Shown in pieces: positions 7,753 through 16,049 of a stretch of DNA of 64,000 nt. Where the stretch lies: the NCBI GenBank assembly GCA_002753155.1, contig PDZW01000014.1:24975-88974 (forward strand), given 5' to 3'. Source of the stretch: Alphaproteobacteria bacterium WMHbin7 (GTDB taxonomy: Bacteria > Pseudomonadota > Alphaproteobacteria > Rhodospirillales > WMHbin7). Position numbers and translations under genes: made by a program. The notes under the pieces are model-generated. The model ran no database searches and had not been told where the DNA came from. It saw only the letters and a list, made by a program, of their open reading frames with translations. Numbering within the stretch: the stretch's first letter is position 1; every line of letters starts with the position of its first letter.

Positions 7753-8325
7753 TCAGTCGCCGGGCGGGTTGACGACATGAGGTCCCGGGCCGCGAGCGGC
7801 GCAGAGGCGCTGAACCACCGCCGGTCCCTTGTCGCGCTGTACGATGCCCTGCTCGAAGGCGATCACCGACAGCTTTCCCCGCACGACCTCCAGCAATTCG
7901 CCGCTCCTCAGAAGATGGTCAGGATTGCGTGGCCGGGTGGCGCTCAGACGTTCATGGCCCTCGGAGAAGGTTTCATAGATCAGGATGCCCGTTTCATCGA
8001 GGGAATCCAGAAGATGCGGCCAGAGCAGGCGAAAGAGATAATTGGTGACGACGATTGCGGCAAAATGCCTGCCCGGCAAAGGCCAGGGGTCGAGCCCTTC
8101 AAGATCGGCCTTGATGATCTCGAAGCCAGACGCAGGGGCCAGCATGCTGGTATCGCGGTCGATGGCCGTCACCGGATGGCCCAATTCCAAGAACAGGCGG
8201 CTATGGCGTCCCGCGCCGGCCGCCACGTCCAGAACCGCACCTTCGGCGCGAATCAAGGGCGCAAAGCGCACCACCCAGGGTGAGGGGGCGTTGGGTCCGC
8301 AAGGATGAGCCTGCTTGCATTTCAT
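7753..8325 (-). CDS. Class I SAM-dependent methyltransferase (TehB-like)
   Basis: A 190-residue protein with motif I VLDVAAGAGRHS, an acidic motif II (VTAIDRD), and a post-I region FAAIVVTNYLFR with ETFSEGHE downstream. The short length and TehB-like layout suggest methylation of a small molecule, but no substrate is evident. The minus-strand gene is convergent with the SDR and divergent from the DUF1178 gene, with only about 45 bases between the two starts. Confidence 0.85.
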   Translation of the reverse strand: MKCKQAHPCGPNAPSPWVVRFAPLIRAEGAVLDVAAGAGRHSRLFLELGHPVTAIDRDTSMLAPASGFEIIKADLEGLDPWPLPGRHFAAIVVTNYLFRLLWPHLLDSLDETGILIYETFSEGHERLSATRPRNPDHLLRSGELLEVVRGKLSVIAFEQGIVQRDKGPAVVQRLCAARGPGPHVVNPPGD

Positions 8326-8369
8326 GGAAGAAAGATTGCCCCTGAGCTTCAGGCGCGGTAAAGGGAAAT

Positions 8370-8828
8370 ATGATTCTTTTCACCCTTCAATGCCCCAGCG
8401 GACACCAATTCGAAGCCTGGTTCAAGGATGGCGCCGCCTATGAGCGTCAGGCCAAGCGGGGTTTGATCGCTTGCCCGACCTGTGCTTGCAAGGAAATCTC
8501 CAAGGCCCCCATGGCGCCCCGCATTTCCAAGGGGACACCAGCGCCCAGGGAGGAGGCGGCTTCGCCAGCGCCAGCGTCTGCTGTGCCGCAGACCACCCAG
8601 GATGTCTCGTTGCCCGTTTCGCCCGAGCTGGCGGCAGCGCTTCGCCATGTCGTGGAAAGCACCTGCGAGAATGTGGGCACGCGCTTTGCCGAAGAGGCCA
8701 GGCGCATTCATTATGGCGAGGCCGAGGGCCGGGGCATCTATGGTCAGGCGGGACCCGAGGAAACCCAGGCCCTGCAGGAAGAGGGCATCGAGGTTCTGCC
8801 CCTGCCCTGGATTCGTCACAACGCCTGA
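8370..8828 (+). CDS. DUF1178 family protein
   Basis: A 152-residue protein beginning MILFTLQCPSGHQFEAWF, with a second cysteine pair CPTC about 25 residues later. Together these form a probable zinc ribbon. The rest is a Pro/Ala linker and a conserved C-terminal block (ARRIHYGEAEGRGIYG). It is widely conserved in alpha- and betaproteobacteria without assigned function. AAGGGA lies just before the ATG. Confidence 0.9.
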   Translation: MILFTLQCPSGHQFEAWFKDGAAYERQAKRGLIACPTCACKEISKAPMAPRISKGTPAPREEAASPAPASAVPQTTQDVSLPVSPELAAALRHVVESTCENVGTRFAEEARRIHYGEAEGRGIYGQAGPEETQALQEEGIEVLPLPWIRHNA

Positions 8829-8931
8829 GAAGGCACATCCCTGATATCGCTTCTAGTCATATCTCGAATCTGGCGGGCCGGGCCTTATCAGTCTATTATC
8901 ATTCAAAAGTCATTTTTCGAGGCAGCACGGC

Positions 8932-9585
8932 ATGAAGCTTGTCGTCTTTGACGTGGATGGGACACTGATCGATAGCCAGCACAATATCGTCGCCGCCGTC
9001 GTCGATGCCTGGCGGGCCGAGGGTTTGCCTGAGCCGCGTCCCGAAGTGATCCGGCGCAATATCGGCCTGCCGCTCCTTGAGGCGATTGCCGCCTTGATTC
9101 CCGAAGGCGGAGAAGCTCTACACCTGCATCTGACCGAACTCTACAAGCAGGCCTTCGCCGCCAACCGAAGGCGCTTGGATTATGTCGAGCCACTGTTTCC
9201 GGGAGCACTTGAAGCGCTGGATGCATTGGAGTCCGAAGCCTGTCTGTTGGGCATCGCCACCGGCAAATCGCGCCGTGGGCTCGAAGCGGTTTTCGAGCGC
9301 CACCAGTTGGCGCACCGATTCATCACCGTGCAGACGGCCGACGATGCGCTTGGCAAGCCCAATCCCGATATGCTGCTGAAGGCCATGGCCGAAACCGGGG
9401 CTGAGGCCCAGCGCACCGCCATGATTGGCGACACCTGGTTCGACATGCAGATGGCAAGCGCAGCCAAAACCAGGGCGATTGGCGTCGGCTGGGGCTATCA
9501 CGAAGCTGATGAATTGATCAAGGCCGGGGCTGTCCAGGTCCTGCGGGAATTCAGTGAAGTATCAGGCGCCGTCGGCGACCTGTGA
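8932..9585 (+). CDS. HAD family hydrolase, phosphoglycolate phosphatase-like
   Basis: A 217-residue HAD phosphatase. Motif I is FDVDGTLID with nucleophile D8 and acid/base D10, motif II is GIATGKS, motif III lysine is in KPNPDML, and motif IV is MIGDTWFDM. A helical cap (about residues 15-85) places it with the Gph-type subfamily C1. Substrate is uncertain; such proteins dephosphorylate phosphoglycolate, pyrophosphate or flavin nucleotides. A TATTAT box at 8894-8899 may be its -10 element. The AsmA gene follows after 25 bases. Confidence 0.9.
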   Translation: MKLVVFDVDGTLIDSQHNIVAAVVDAWRAEGLPEPRPEVIRRNIGLPLLEAIAALIPEGGEALHLHLTELYKQAFAANRRRLDYVEPLFPGALEALDALESEACLLGIATGKSRRGLEAVFERHQLAHRFITVQTADDALGKPNPDMLLKAMAETGAEAQRTAMIGDTWFDMQMASAAKTRAIGVGWGYHEADELIKAGAVQVLREFSEVSGAVGDL

Positions 9586-9610
9586 TCTGTGCAAAATAAG
9601 AGGTGAAGCC

Positions 9611-11575
9611 ATGAAGTTTGTCAAAATTCTGGGAGCCCTTGTCGGCGTGGTGGTGCTGGTTATCGGCGGCCTGCTGGCCTATCTCGCCACCATCGATGTC
9701 AACCAGTACAAGCCGATGATCGCCGAAGAGGTCAAGAAGGCGACCGGGCGCGATCTGACCATCGCGGGGAACATGGCGCTTAAAATATCGCTCTCGCCCG
9801 CCCTGGTGGTCGAGAATGTCACGCTGTCCAACATGCAAGGCGGCTCGCGCCCCGAGATGGTGAAGATCAAGCGCTTCGAGGCCGAGGTCGCCTTGCTGCC
9901 CTTGCTGTCGCAATCCGTGCAGGTCAAGCGTCTGGTCATTATCGAACCCGATATCCTGATCGAGACCAATGCCCAGGGCAAAGGCAATTGGGAAATGGGA
10001 CGGGCGGATGTCAAAGAGGCCGAAGCCGCCAAGCAAGAGGATGCCGCCAAAGGGGGCGCCATGCCCAAGGTTGCGATCGAGGAAGTGCGGATCGAGAAAG
10101 CGCTCTTCGTCAATCGCGACGGTGTTGCCAAACAGGCGATGCAGGTCGCCATCGAGCGCCTGATTCTGCGTGCCAAGTCGCTGTCCAGTCCGCTCTCGAT
10201 CGATCTGGCGGGCGCATTGGATGGCAAGGCCTTTGAAGTGAAGGGCACTACAGGGCCGCTGGACGATCTTCTGGCTTCCAAGCCCTGGCCGCTCGATCTG
10301 GCCGCCAAGGCGGGATTCGTGCTGCCGGTTCCCATTCAGGTGACGGGGACGCTAAGCAGGGGTGCAGAGGCCTATGCGCTTGACAATCTGAAGCTGGGAT
10401 TGGGCAAAAGCATGCTTGCCGGTTCGGTCAAGGTGGCGATGGCTGAGAGGCCAAAGGCCACGGTTCGCCTTTCCTCCGATCTGATCGATCTGTCGGAAAT
10501 CGCGCCCGCTTCGGACAAGGGGGATGCCTTGCCGGAAAAGAAATCCGCCGACGGGCGCGTTTTTCCCGCCGATCCCCTGCCGTATGAGGGGCTGAAATCA
10601 GCCGATGCCGATGCCGAAATCAAGATCGGGAAATTGATTCTGCCCAACAAGCTGGCGCTCGACGGCATCACCGCCAAGATCCTGCTGGCCAATGGGCGGC
10701 TTGAGATGAAGCCCTTTGCGCTGAAACTGGGTGGCGGCGACGTGGCGACCAACATGACGCTGGATGCCAACGCGCAAAGCCTGCATCTCAACGTCTCGGG
10801 CAAGGATGTGGTGGCGGGAGCCATCGCCAAGGACATGGGCCAGTCCGACATGTTCACCGGTGGCAAGACCGACATCAATATCGACCTTAAGGGCAATGGC
10901 GGATCGGTTCGAGCCCTGATGGCGGGGCTGGATGGCGACATCCAGATCGTCATGGGCGAGGGGCGCGTCAACAATACGCTGATCAACTGGGGAGGCGGCG
11001 ACATCCTGACCCAGTTGATGAGCAGCCTCAATCCTATGTCCAAGAAGGAGGATTACACGCCCATCGCCTGCTCTGTCGTGCGCTTCAAGGTGCAAGATGG
11101 CATGGCGCATGCGCCCAAGGGCATCGCACTTGAAACCAACAAGCTCGATGTTGTAGGCGACGGCACGGCCAATCTGAAGACCGAGGGGCTCGATTTCGGC
11201 ATCAAGCCCACGGTGAAGGAAGGGCTGGGTGTCGGTGTGGGCAATCTGGCCAGCATGGTGCGCTTAAGCGGCACCATGGGCAGTCCCAGTGTCGGCGTCG
11301 ATACCGCCGAGGCCGCCAAGACAGCCCTGAAGACCGGGGCCGCCGTGGCGACCGGCGGCTTGTCGGTTCTGGGCGGCGCTCTGCTCGACAAGACGGGGCT
11401 AACGAGCGGTGCCGTTTCCGGCCCACCCTGTCTGGTGGCGTTGGGCAAGGGCACACCCGCCAAGGCCGAGCCCGCAGCCAAGCCAGCCGCAGGGGCAGCG
11501 GCACCGGCCCAGAAGCCTGCGGATGCGGCCAAGAGCGCCGTGGGCGGCGCTCTCAAGGGCCTGTTCGGCCGTTGA
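9611..11575 (+). CDS. AsmA family protein
   Basis: A 654-residue envelope protein. One N-terminal membrane helix (about residues 5-28) is followed by a long beta-rich periplasmic region with the AsmA signature around residues 29-100 (TGRDLTIAG, VVENVTLSN) and the AsmA_2 block near 440-560 (GLDGDIQIVMGEGRV). A Lys/Pro/Ala-rich tail ends the protein. Known: AsmA-like proteins form grooves for phospholipid transfer between the two membranes. I start at ATG 9611 with GAGGTGAAG upstream; the frame is open earlier but runs into the HAD gene. The stop overlaps the ATP12 start. Confidence 0.9.
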   Translation: MKFVKILGALVGVVVLVIGGLLAYLATIDVNQYKPMIAEEVKKATGRDLTIAGNMALKISLSPALVVENVTLSNMQGGSRPEMVKIKRFEAEVALLPLLSQSVQVKRLVIIEPDILIETNAQGKGNWEMGRADVKEAEAAKQEDAAKGGAMPKVAIEEVRIEKALFVNRDGVAKQAMQVAIERLILRAKSLSSPLSIDLAGALDGKAFEVKGTTGPLDDLLASKPWPLDLAAKAGFVLPVPIQVTGTLSRGAEAYALDNLKLGLGKSMLAGSVKVAMAERPKATVRLSSDLIDLSEIAPASDKGDALPEKKSADGRVFPADPLPYEGLKSADADAEIKIGKLILPNKLALDGITAKILLANGRLEMKPFALKLGGGDVATNMTLDANAQSLHLNVSGKDVVAGAIAKDMGQSDMFTGGKTDINIDLKGNGGSVRALMAGLDGDIQIVMGEGRVNNTLINWGGGDILTQLMSSLNPMSKKEDYTPIACSVVRFKVQDGMAHAPKGIALETNKLDVVGDGTANLKTEGLDFGIKPTVKEGLGVGVGNLASMVRLSGTMGSPSVGVDTAEAAKTALKTGAAVATGGLSVLGGALLDKTGLTSGAVSGPPCLVALGKGTPAKAEPAAKPAAGAAAPAQKPADAAKSAVGGALKGLFGR

Positions 11576-12279
11576 CCAACCCGCTGCGCAAGCGTTTCTA
11601 CAAGGAGGCCGCTGTCGGTTCCGCCGACAGCGGCTTCGCTGTTCTGTTGGATGGCAGGAAAGTGCGCACGCCCAAGGGCCGCGCCCTGATCCTGCCCATC
11701 CTGGCCCTGGCCCAGGCGATTGCTGGCGAATGGGGGGTGCAGGGCGACAAGATCGAGCCCGCCTCGATGCCGCTCATGCAACTGGCCGCTACCGCCATCG
11801 ACCGCGTTGCTGATGAGCGGGGGGCGATGCGAGACGCCCTGCTGCGTTACGCCGACACCGATCTTCTGTGCTACCGCGCCGCACATCCTTCCGATCTGGT
11901 GGCACGTCAGACCAAGCTCTGGCAGCCGGTGCTGGACTGGGCTGCTCTTACCCTCGATGCCGCCCTGCTGACAACGCAGGGCCTAGCCCCCATCGCCCAG
12001 CCTGAACAGGCCCTGGCTGCCCTGGCTCGTCATCTCGATCGGCTGGACGACTGGCGTTTTACCGCCCTTTCTGTCGTCACGGCCGCCACGGGCTCTCTGC
12101 TGCTGGGGATGGCTCTGCTGGAAGGCTTTTTAGGCAAGGATCAGGTGATCGAGGCCAGCCAGCTCGACGAAAATCATCAAAGCATTCTGTGGGGTGAAGA
12201 CGAAGAGGCGCAGGAACGTTTGCAGGCACTGGCAGACGAGATCGGCGCTGCGGAAGCGTTTCTGAGGTTGCTACTTTAA
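11572..12279 (+). CDS. ATP12 family F1-ATPase assembly chaperone
   Basis: A 235-residue homologue of mitochondrial ATP12/ATPAF2. The diagnostic opening RRFYKE is present as KRFYKEAAV, followed by LLDGRKVRTPKG and the central ADTDLLCYRA. Known: in mitochondria ATP12 binds free F1 alpha subunit until it pairs with beta; alphaproteobacteria keep the gene. It starts with TTG at 11572, overlapping the asmA stop (TTGA). It lies 8 kb from the Fo operon, not adjacent to F1 genes. Its last nine bases overlap the convergent gene that follows. Confidence 0.93.
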   Translation: MTNPLRKRFYKEAAVGSADSGFAVLLDGRKVRTPKGRALILPILALAQAIAGEWGVQGDKIEPASMPLMQLAATAIDRVADERGAMRDALLRYADTDLLCYRAAHPSDLVARQTKLWQPVLDWAALTLDAALLTTQGLAPIAQPEQALAALARHLDRLDDWRFTALSVVTAATGSLLLGMALLEGFLGKDQVIEASQLDENHQSILWGEDEEAQERLQALADEIGAAEAFLRLLL

Positions 12280-12870
12280 CAGAGAAAAAATTGTCGCTAA
12301 CAACCCGGCGATGCCGATCACATAATTCAACACCCGCCTCTTTCTCTCGGTTTTGGCCAGCCCCTTCATGATGGGCTCGGCCGCCTTGAAGTTATCATAC
12401 TCTTTGGCGAGTGCCGGAAAATCCACAGCCTCGATGGATGCGTAGACACGCTCCCGATTTTCGCGATCACCTCTTGAAACGGCGATGCGCGAGCGCACGA
12501 GGTTGAGTTGCCCAAAAAGCAAACTAAAGGAGGGATAGGCCTTCAAGATTACTTCATAGCCGATCTTGGTGGCCGCAATATCGAGAACCTTGGCGATCTT
12601 CGCTGTTGCTGCGTCGATCGCATCGTGCCTTGCGCGATGGCAATCGAAATAGGCATCATGAAGGAGACCATCAATTTCAGACGGCGGCGCCCCTGCTCCG
12701 ATTTTGCCGATGGCGTCGACCAGCCGCCGTCCGGCATACCTCAATTCCTTGACGGAAGGCGTTACAACCTCACCACAGACTTGCTCAGCTAATTTGATAG
12801 CTTCTTCTGCCTTATCCCACTCTTGCTTGATAAACAAAAGACGATCCGAGTGTTCCCCCCAATTGCTCAT
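12271..12870 (-). CDS. Unrecognised protein with C-terminal membrane anchor
   Basis: A 199-residue minus-strand protein I do not recognise. It is largely helical and charged, with a single hydrophobic segment at the very end (VLNYVIGIAGLLATIFSLL) that looks like a tail anchor. Base composition is visibly less GC-rich than its neighbours, and codon use is more mixed, suggesting a later arrival. It overlaps the ATP12 3' end by nine bases. With the next small gene it makes a two-gene insert between conserved loci. Confidence 0.7.
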   Translation of the reverse strand: MSNWGEHSDRLLFIKQEWDKAEEAIKLAEQVCGEVVTPSVKELRYAGRRLVDAIGKIGAGAPPSEIDGLLHDAYFDCHRARHDAIDAATAKIAKVLDIAATKIGYEVILKAYPSFSLLFGQLNLVRSRIAVSRGDRENRERVYASIEAVDFPALAKEYDNFKAAEPIMKGLAKTERKRRVLNYVIGIAGLLATIFSLLK

Positions 12871-12890
12871 CAGAAGTTTCCGTTGTTTAT

Positions 12891-13115
12891 CTAATTATGG
12901 GAGGCTAATTTTCGCAAATGGGCCATGGCCGCGTCCCCCTCTTCGGAAAGCTTGCGCAGAGCGGCGCCGTTGAGAATGCTGCCGTTCTGGAAGGAGACAT
13001 TCCTGCGCGCCAGGCGCGCGACGATATCTACGGTCGCCCGCTCCTTGGCGGAATCATAGTCAGCCAGGGTAAGCCAAGCCAGCACGTTTTGGAACGCACG
13101 AACGAGAACCGCCAT
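12891..13115 (-). CDS. Small unrecognised protein (74 aa)
   Basis: A 74-residue minus-strand ORF starting MAVLVRAFQNVLAWL. GGAGGTGGG lies upstream of this ATG, so I use it rather than a start five codons earlier. The N-terminus is amphipathic; the rest is helical and charged (GDAAMAHLRKLASHN at the end). No family recognised. It is read in the same direction as the tail-anchored protein, 20 bases upstream of it, so the two may form one transcript. Confidence 0.6.
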   Translation of the reverse strand: MAVLVRAFQNVLAWLTLADYDSAKERATVDIVARLARRNVSFQNGSILNGAALRKLSEEGDAAMAHLRKLASHN

Positions 13116-13264
13116 CAAACCCACCTCCATCCGGAAAGGCCGAGTCGCGTATCAGCTAAGCTGCGGCCTGTCAAGCACAACTCAACTTTGAGTCAGATTC
13201 TGGAATCTTATACCACAACTGATTGTGGCACGTCAAGGCCTCGTGCCCATATTTGGATTATCAT

Positions 13265-14179
13265 GTGAAAACTAAGGCGAGGATCCCCCTTCTTTCCCTC
13301 ACCCCCAATCAGCGCGGTGCGCTTTGGTTGTTGGGCACGTCGGCGGTCTTTACGCTGATGAACGCCGTCATCAAATATCTGGGCCCGGCCATTCCCACCT
13401 CCCAGGTGGTTCTCTTTCGCAGCGCTTTCGGCCTAGTCGCCCTGTTGCCCTTTATTCTGTCGGATCCTAGGGGGGCGCTTGCCATCAGCCGGCCCGGCCT
13501 TCATCTCTTTCGGGCCGTTCTGGGTCTGATCGCCATGTCGGCCAATTTCTGGACGGTGGCGGTGCTGCCGCTGGCCACTGCCACCTCGCTCTTTTTCACC
13601 AAGCCCCTGTTTATGCCGATTCTGGCCGTGTTTCTTTTGAAGGAACGTTTCCGCTGGCGGCGCGGGCTGGCCACGGCAGGCGGATTTCTGGGTGTGCTGG
13701 TCATGCTGGACCCCGACAGCGGCACGGGGCCATGGCCCATCGCCATCGGGCTGGCAGGGGCTGCCTGCGTTGCCCTGATCATGGTGGTGATCAAGAAGCT
13801 GACCGCCACCGAGCGCCCGCTGGCCGTGCTGGTCTGGTTCTCGGTCCTCTCGTCAATCGGCATAGCGCCCCTGGCCGCCTGGGTCTGGGTGACCCCCAGC
13901 CTCGATCAGCTTCTTCTTTTGATGTCGCTGGGTGGGTTGGGCTCGTGGGGCCAGTATATGATGATCCGCGCCTATCGTGTAGGCGAGGCGCAGGCGATCA
14001 CGCCGGTCGATTACACCCAGCTTCTCTTCGCAGGCGTCTTGGGGATGGTTCTGTTTGGAGAATTGCCCGGTTTGCGCATGCTGCTGGGCATCGCCATCAT
14101 CGTGGGCGCCACACTTTACATCACCTTGTGCGAGGAAAAGCCCCTGCCCCCTCCCACTGTGTCAGGCGATCTGCTATAG
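13265..14179 (+). CDS. EamA/DMT-type transporter
   Basis: A 304-residue inner-membrane protein of ten predicted helices in two EamA repeats (about residues 20-140 and 160-290). The typical end-of-repeat patterns FLKERFRW-like LLKERF and LFGELPG are visible. Direction and substrate of drug/metabolite transporters cannot be read from sequence. I favour GTG 13265; no good ribosome site is seen, and a TTG at 13223 is the alternative. A weak promoter-like pair (TTGAGT 13188, TATACC 13209) lies upstream. The stop is 33 bases before the next gene, leaving just room for a promoter and operator. Confidence 0.85.
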   Translation: MKTKARIPLLSLTPNQRGALWLLGTSAVFTLMNAVIKYLGPAIPTSQVVLFRSAFGLVALLPFILSDPRGALAISRPGLHLFRAVLGLIAMSANFWTVAVLPLATATSLFFTKPLFMPILAVFLLKERFRWRRGLATAGGFLGVLVMLDPDSGTGPWPIAIGLAGAACVALIMVVIKKLTATERPLAVLVWFSVLSSIGIAPLAAWVWVTPSLDQLLLLMSLGGLGSWGQYMMIRAYRVGEAQAITPVDYTQLLFAGVLGMVLFGELPGLRMLLGIAIIVGATLYITLCEEKPLPPPTVSGDLL

Positions 14180-14200
14180 ATTTATCGTTTACGTAAACGA
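14175..14200 (+). promoter_or_regulatory. Extended -10 promoter with perfect 16-bp palindromic operator
   Basis: TATAGA at 14175-14180, preceded by TG one base away (14172-14173), forms an extended -10. It is followed by TCGTTTACGTAAACGA (14185-14200), a perfect 16-bp palindrome that would cover the transcription start. The location is classic for a repressor site. Cores of this TTTACGTAAA type are known for LiuR-like MerR regulators of branched-chain amino acid and acyl-CoA catabolism; the assignment here is inference. Confidence 0.6.
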
Positions 14201-14212
14201 AAGGGGATGGGC

Positions 14213-14974
14213 ATGGATGTCAAAGGAATCGCTGCCATCGTCACCGGCGGCGCATCGGGTTTAGGCGAGGGCACGGCGCGCGCTTTGGCCAAGGCGGGCG
14301 CCAAGGTGACGGTGATCGATTTGAAGGCCGAGGCAGCCCAACAGGTTGCATCCGAGATCGGCGGGCTTGGCATCGGCTGCGACATCACCGAGGCTGCCGC
14401 CACCGAAGCCGCCTTCGCCCAGGCCCGCGACAAACACGGTCCGGCCCGCATTCTGATCAATTGCGCCGGTGTCGCCACCGGGGCCCGCATCATCTCGCGC
14501 GAGGGACCTGCCTCGCTGGAGGGATTCGCCCGCACGGTCTCAATCAATCTGGTGGGCACCTTCAACACCATGCGCCTGGCCGCCTGGGACATGTCGACGC
14601 TGGAACCCTTGGCCGACAATGAGCGGGGTGTGATCGTCAACACCACCTCGATCGCCGCCTTCGAAGGCCAGATCGGGCAATGCGCCTATTCCTCGTCAAA
14701 GTCGGGCGTGGCGGCGCTGACCCTGCCCGCCGCCCGCGAGCTTTCCAAGTTCGGCGTGCGTGTGCTGTGCATAGCGCCCGGCCTGTTCGCAACACCCATG
14801 ATGTTCGGCCTGCCGCAGGAAGTGCAAGACAGCCTGGGATCGAAAACGCCCTTTCCGCAGCGTCTGGGCAGGCCCCAGGAATTCGCCTCGCTGGTCATGG
14901 CGATGCTGGACAATGTCATGCTGAACGGCGAGGTGGTGCGTCTGGACGGCGCCGTGCGGTTGGAACCCAAGTGA
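14213..14974 (+). CDS. 3-hydroxyacyl-CoA dehydrogenase type-2-like SDR (HSD10-like)
   Basis: A 253-residue SDR. N-terminal MDVKGIAAIVTGGASGLG, NCAG, NTTSIAAFEGQ and YSSSK match the HSD17B10/3-hydroxy-2-methylbutyryl-CoA dehydrogenase group, as does GLFATPMM near residue 195. Known: members oxidise short or branched 3-hydroxyacyl-CoA with NAD, as in isoleucine breakdown. The ATG at 14213 has AAAGGGG 6 bases upstream; ATG 14207 abuts that site. The palindromic operator just upstream suggests control by an acyl-CoA-type regulator. Exact substrate is uncertain. Confidence 0.85.
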   Translation: MDVKGIAAIVTGGASGLGEGTARALAKAGAKVTVIDLKAEAAQQVASEIGGLGIGCDITEAAATEAAFAQARDKHGPARILINCAGVATGARIISREGPASLEGFARTVSINLVGTFNTMRLAAWDMSTLEPLADNERGVIVNTTSIAAFEGQIGQCAYSSSKSGVAALTLPAARELSKFGVRVLCIAPGLFATPMMFGLPQEVQDSLGSKTPFPQRLGRPQEFASLVMAMLDNVMLNGEVVRLDGAVRLEPK

Positions 14975-14981
14975 CGCCGCC

Positions 14982-15401
14982 ATGAAGCAGGCCCAGACTA
15001 TTCTGACGGTGGCGACCAAAGGGGCCGGGCTGTATGAATTTACCGGGGAGGCCGCTGCCTGGGTGGCGGCCCAGGGCATCCTCAGCGGGCTTCTGACCTT
15101 GTTTTGCCGTCACACATCGGCTTCGCTGACCATTCAGGAAAATGCCGATCCGGACGTGGTGCAAGATCTCCAAGAATGGTTTCGCCGTTCGGTGCCGGAA
15201 GGGGCCGCTTGGATGCGCCACACAACGGAAGGGTCTGACGACATGCCCGCACATATCAAAAGCGCCTTGACCGATGTGTCCCTGACCATTCCGGTCATCG
15301 AGGGACGAATGGTTTTGGGAAGCTGGCAGGGAATATATTTATTCGAGCACCGCAAGGCAGCGCACCGTCGCCAGATCGTGCTGCACTTACTGGGGACGTG
15401 A
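14982..15401 (+). CDS. YjbQ family protein (UPF0047)
   Basis: A 139-residue protein with the family core: CRHTSASLTIQENADP, the His-rich WMRHTTEGSDDMPAHIKSAL and GTWQGIYLFEHR-like GSWQGIYLFEHR. The conserved histidines suggest a metal site. Known: YjbQ proteins have weak thiamine-phosphate synthase activity in vitro, but their true role is open. It lies 7 bases after the HSD10-like gene, so it probably shares its transcript. It overlaps the 3' end of rlmE (convergent) by 15 bases. Confidence 0.9.
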   Translation: MKQAQTILTVATKGAGLYEFTGEAAAWVAAQGILSGLLTLFCRHTSASLTIQENADPDVVQDLQEWFRRSVPEGAAWMRHTTEGSDDMPAHIKSALTDVSLTIPVIEGRMVLGSWQGIYLFEHRKAAHRRQIVLHLLGT

Positions 15402-16049
15402 ACGGAATCCCATCGCCACGACATAGGTTTCCTTGGAATCAGCCCGGCTGGCCGGGGGCTTGGCGTGGCGCACGGTGGCGAAGCTCTGTTTCAAGGCATC
15501 CAGCAGCGGTTTTTCGGCCCCGCCCTGCAGCAGTTTGGCAACAAAGCAGCCCCCGGGTGCCAGAACATCTTTGGCGAATTCCAGCGCCGTTTCGGCCAGA
15601 TGCATGATGCGCAGATGATCGGTCGGCGTGTGGCCGGTGGTAGGCGCCGCCATGTCGGAGAGCACGACATCGGCCGGTCCGCCCAGCGCCTCTTTCAGGC
15701 GCGCCTCGGCGCCTTCGGCCAGAAAATCACCCAGCAGCACCGTGGCTCCGGGAACCGGGTCCATGGGCAGAATATCCAACGCCGCGACATGGCCGCCGCC
15801 GGGCTCGACGGCCTTCACGCGCGCCGCCGCCACCTGCGTCCAGCCGCCGGGTGCCGCCCCCAGATCAGCCACGCGGCCGCCCTTTTTCAGAAAGTGAAAG
15901 CGATCATCCAACTGCTCAAGCTTGAAGGCGGCGCGCGAGCGATAACCCTTGCGACCTGCTTCTTGCACATAGGGATCGTTGATCTGGCGGGTCAGCCAGG
16001 TGCGCTGCGAGAGCGTGCGTTTTTTCTTTGATTTCAGATTCTGTTTCAT
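15387..16049 (-). CDS. rlmE: 23S rRNA (uridine-2'-O)-methyltransferase RlmE
   Basis: A 220-residue FtsJ/RrmJ enzyme methylating U2552 in the A loop of 23S rRNA. Seen: basic N-terminus (KQNLKSKKK), motif I DLGAAPGGWTQVAA, the K-D-K-E tetrad through RSRAAFKL, LSDMAAPTTGH, FVAKLLQGG and SKETYVVA. I start at the internal ATG 16049, which overlaps the ppx stop as ATGA and has GGAGG upstream. A longer frame to 16130 would add 27 residues inside ppx. Confidence 0.94.
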   Translation of the reverse strand: MKQNLKSKKKRTLSQRTWLTRQINDPYVQEAGRKGYRSRAAFKLEQLDDRFHFLKKGGRVADLGAAPGGWTQVAAARVKAVEPGGGHVAALDILPMDPVPGATVLLGDFLAEGAEARLKEALGGPADVVLSDMAAPTTGHTPTDHLRIMHLAETALEFAKDVLAPGGCFVAKLLQGGAEKPLLDALKQSFATVRHAKPPASRADSKETYVVAMGFRSRPQ

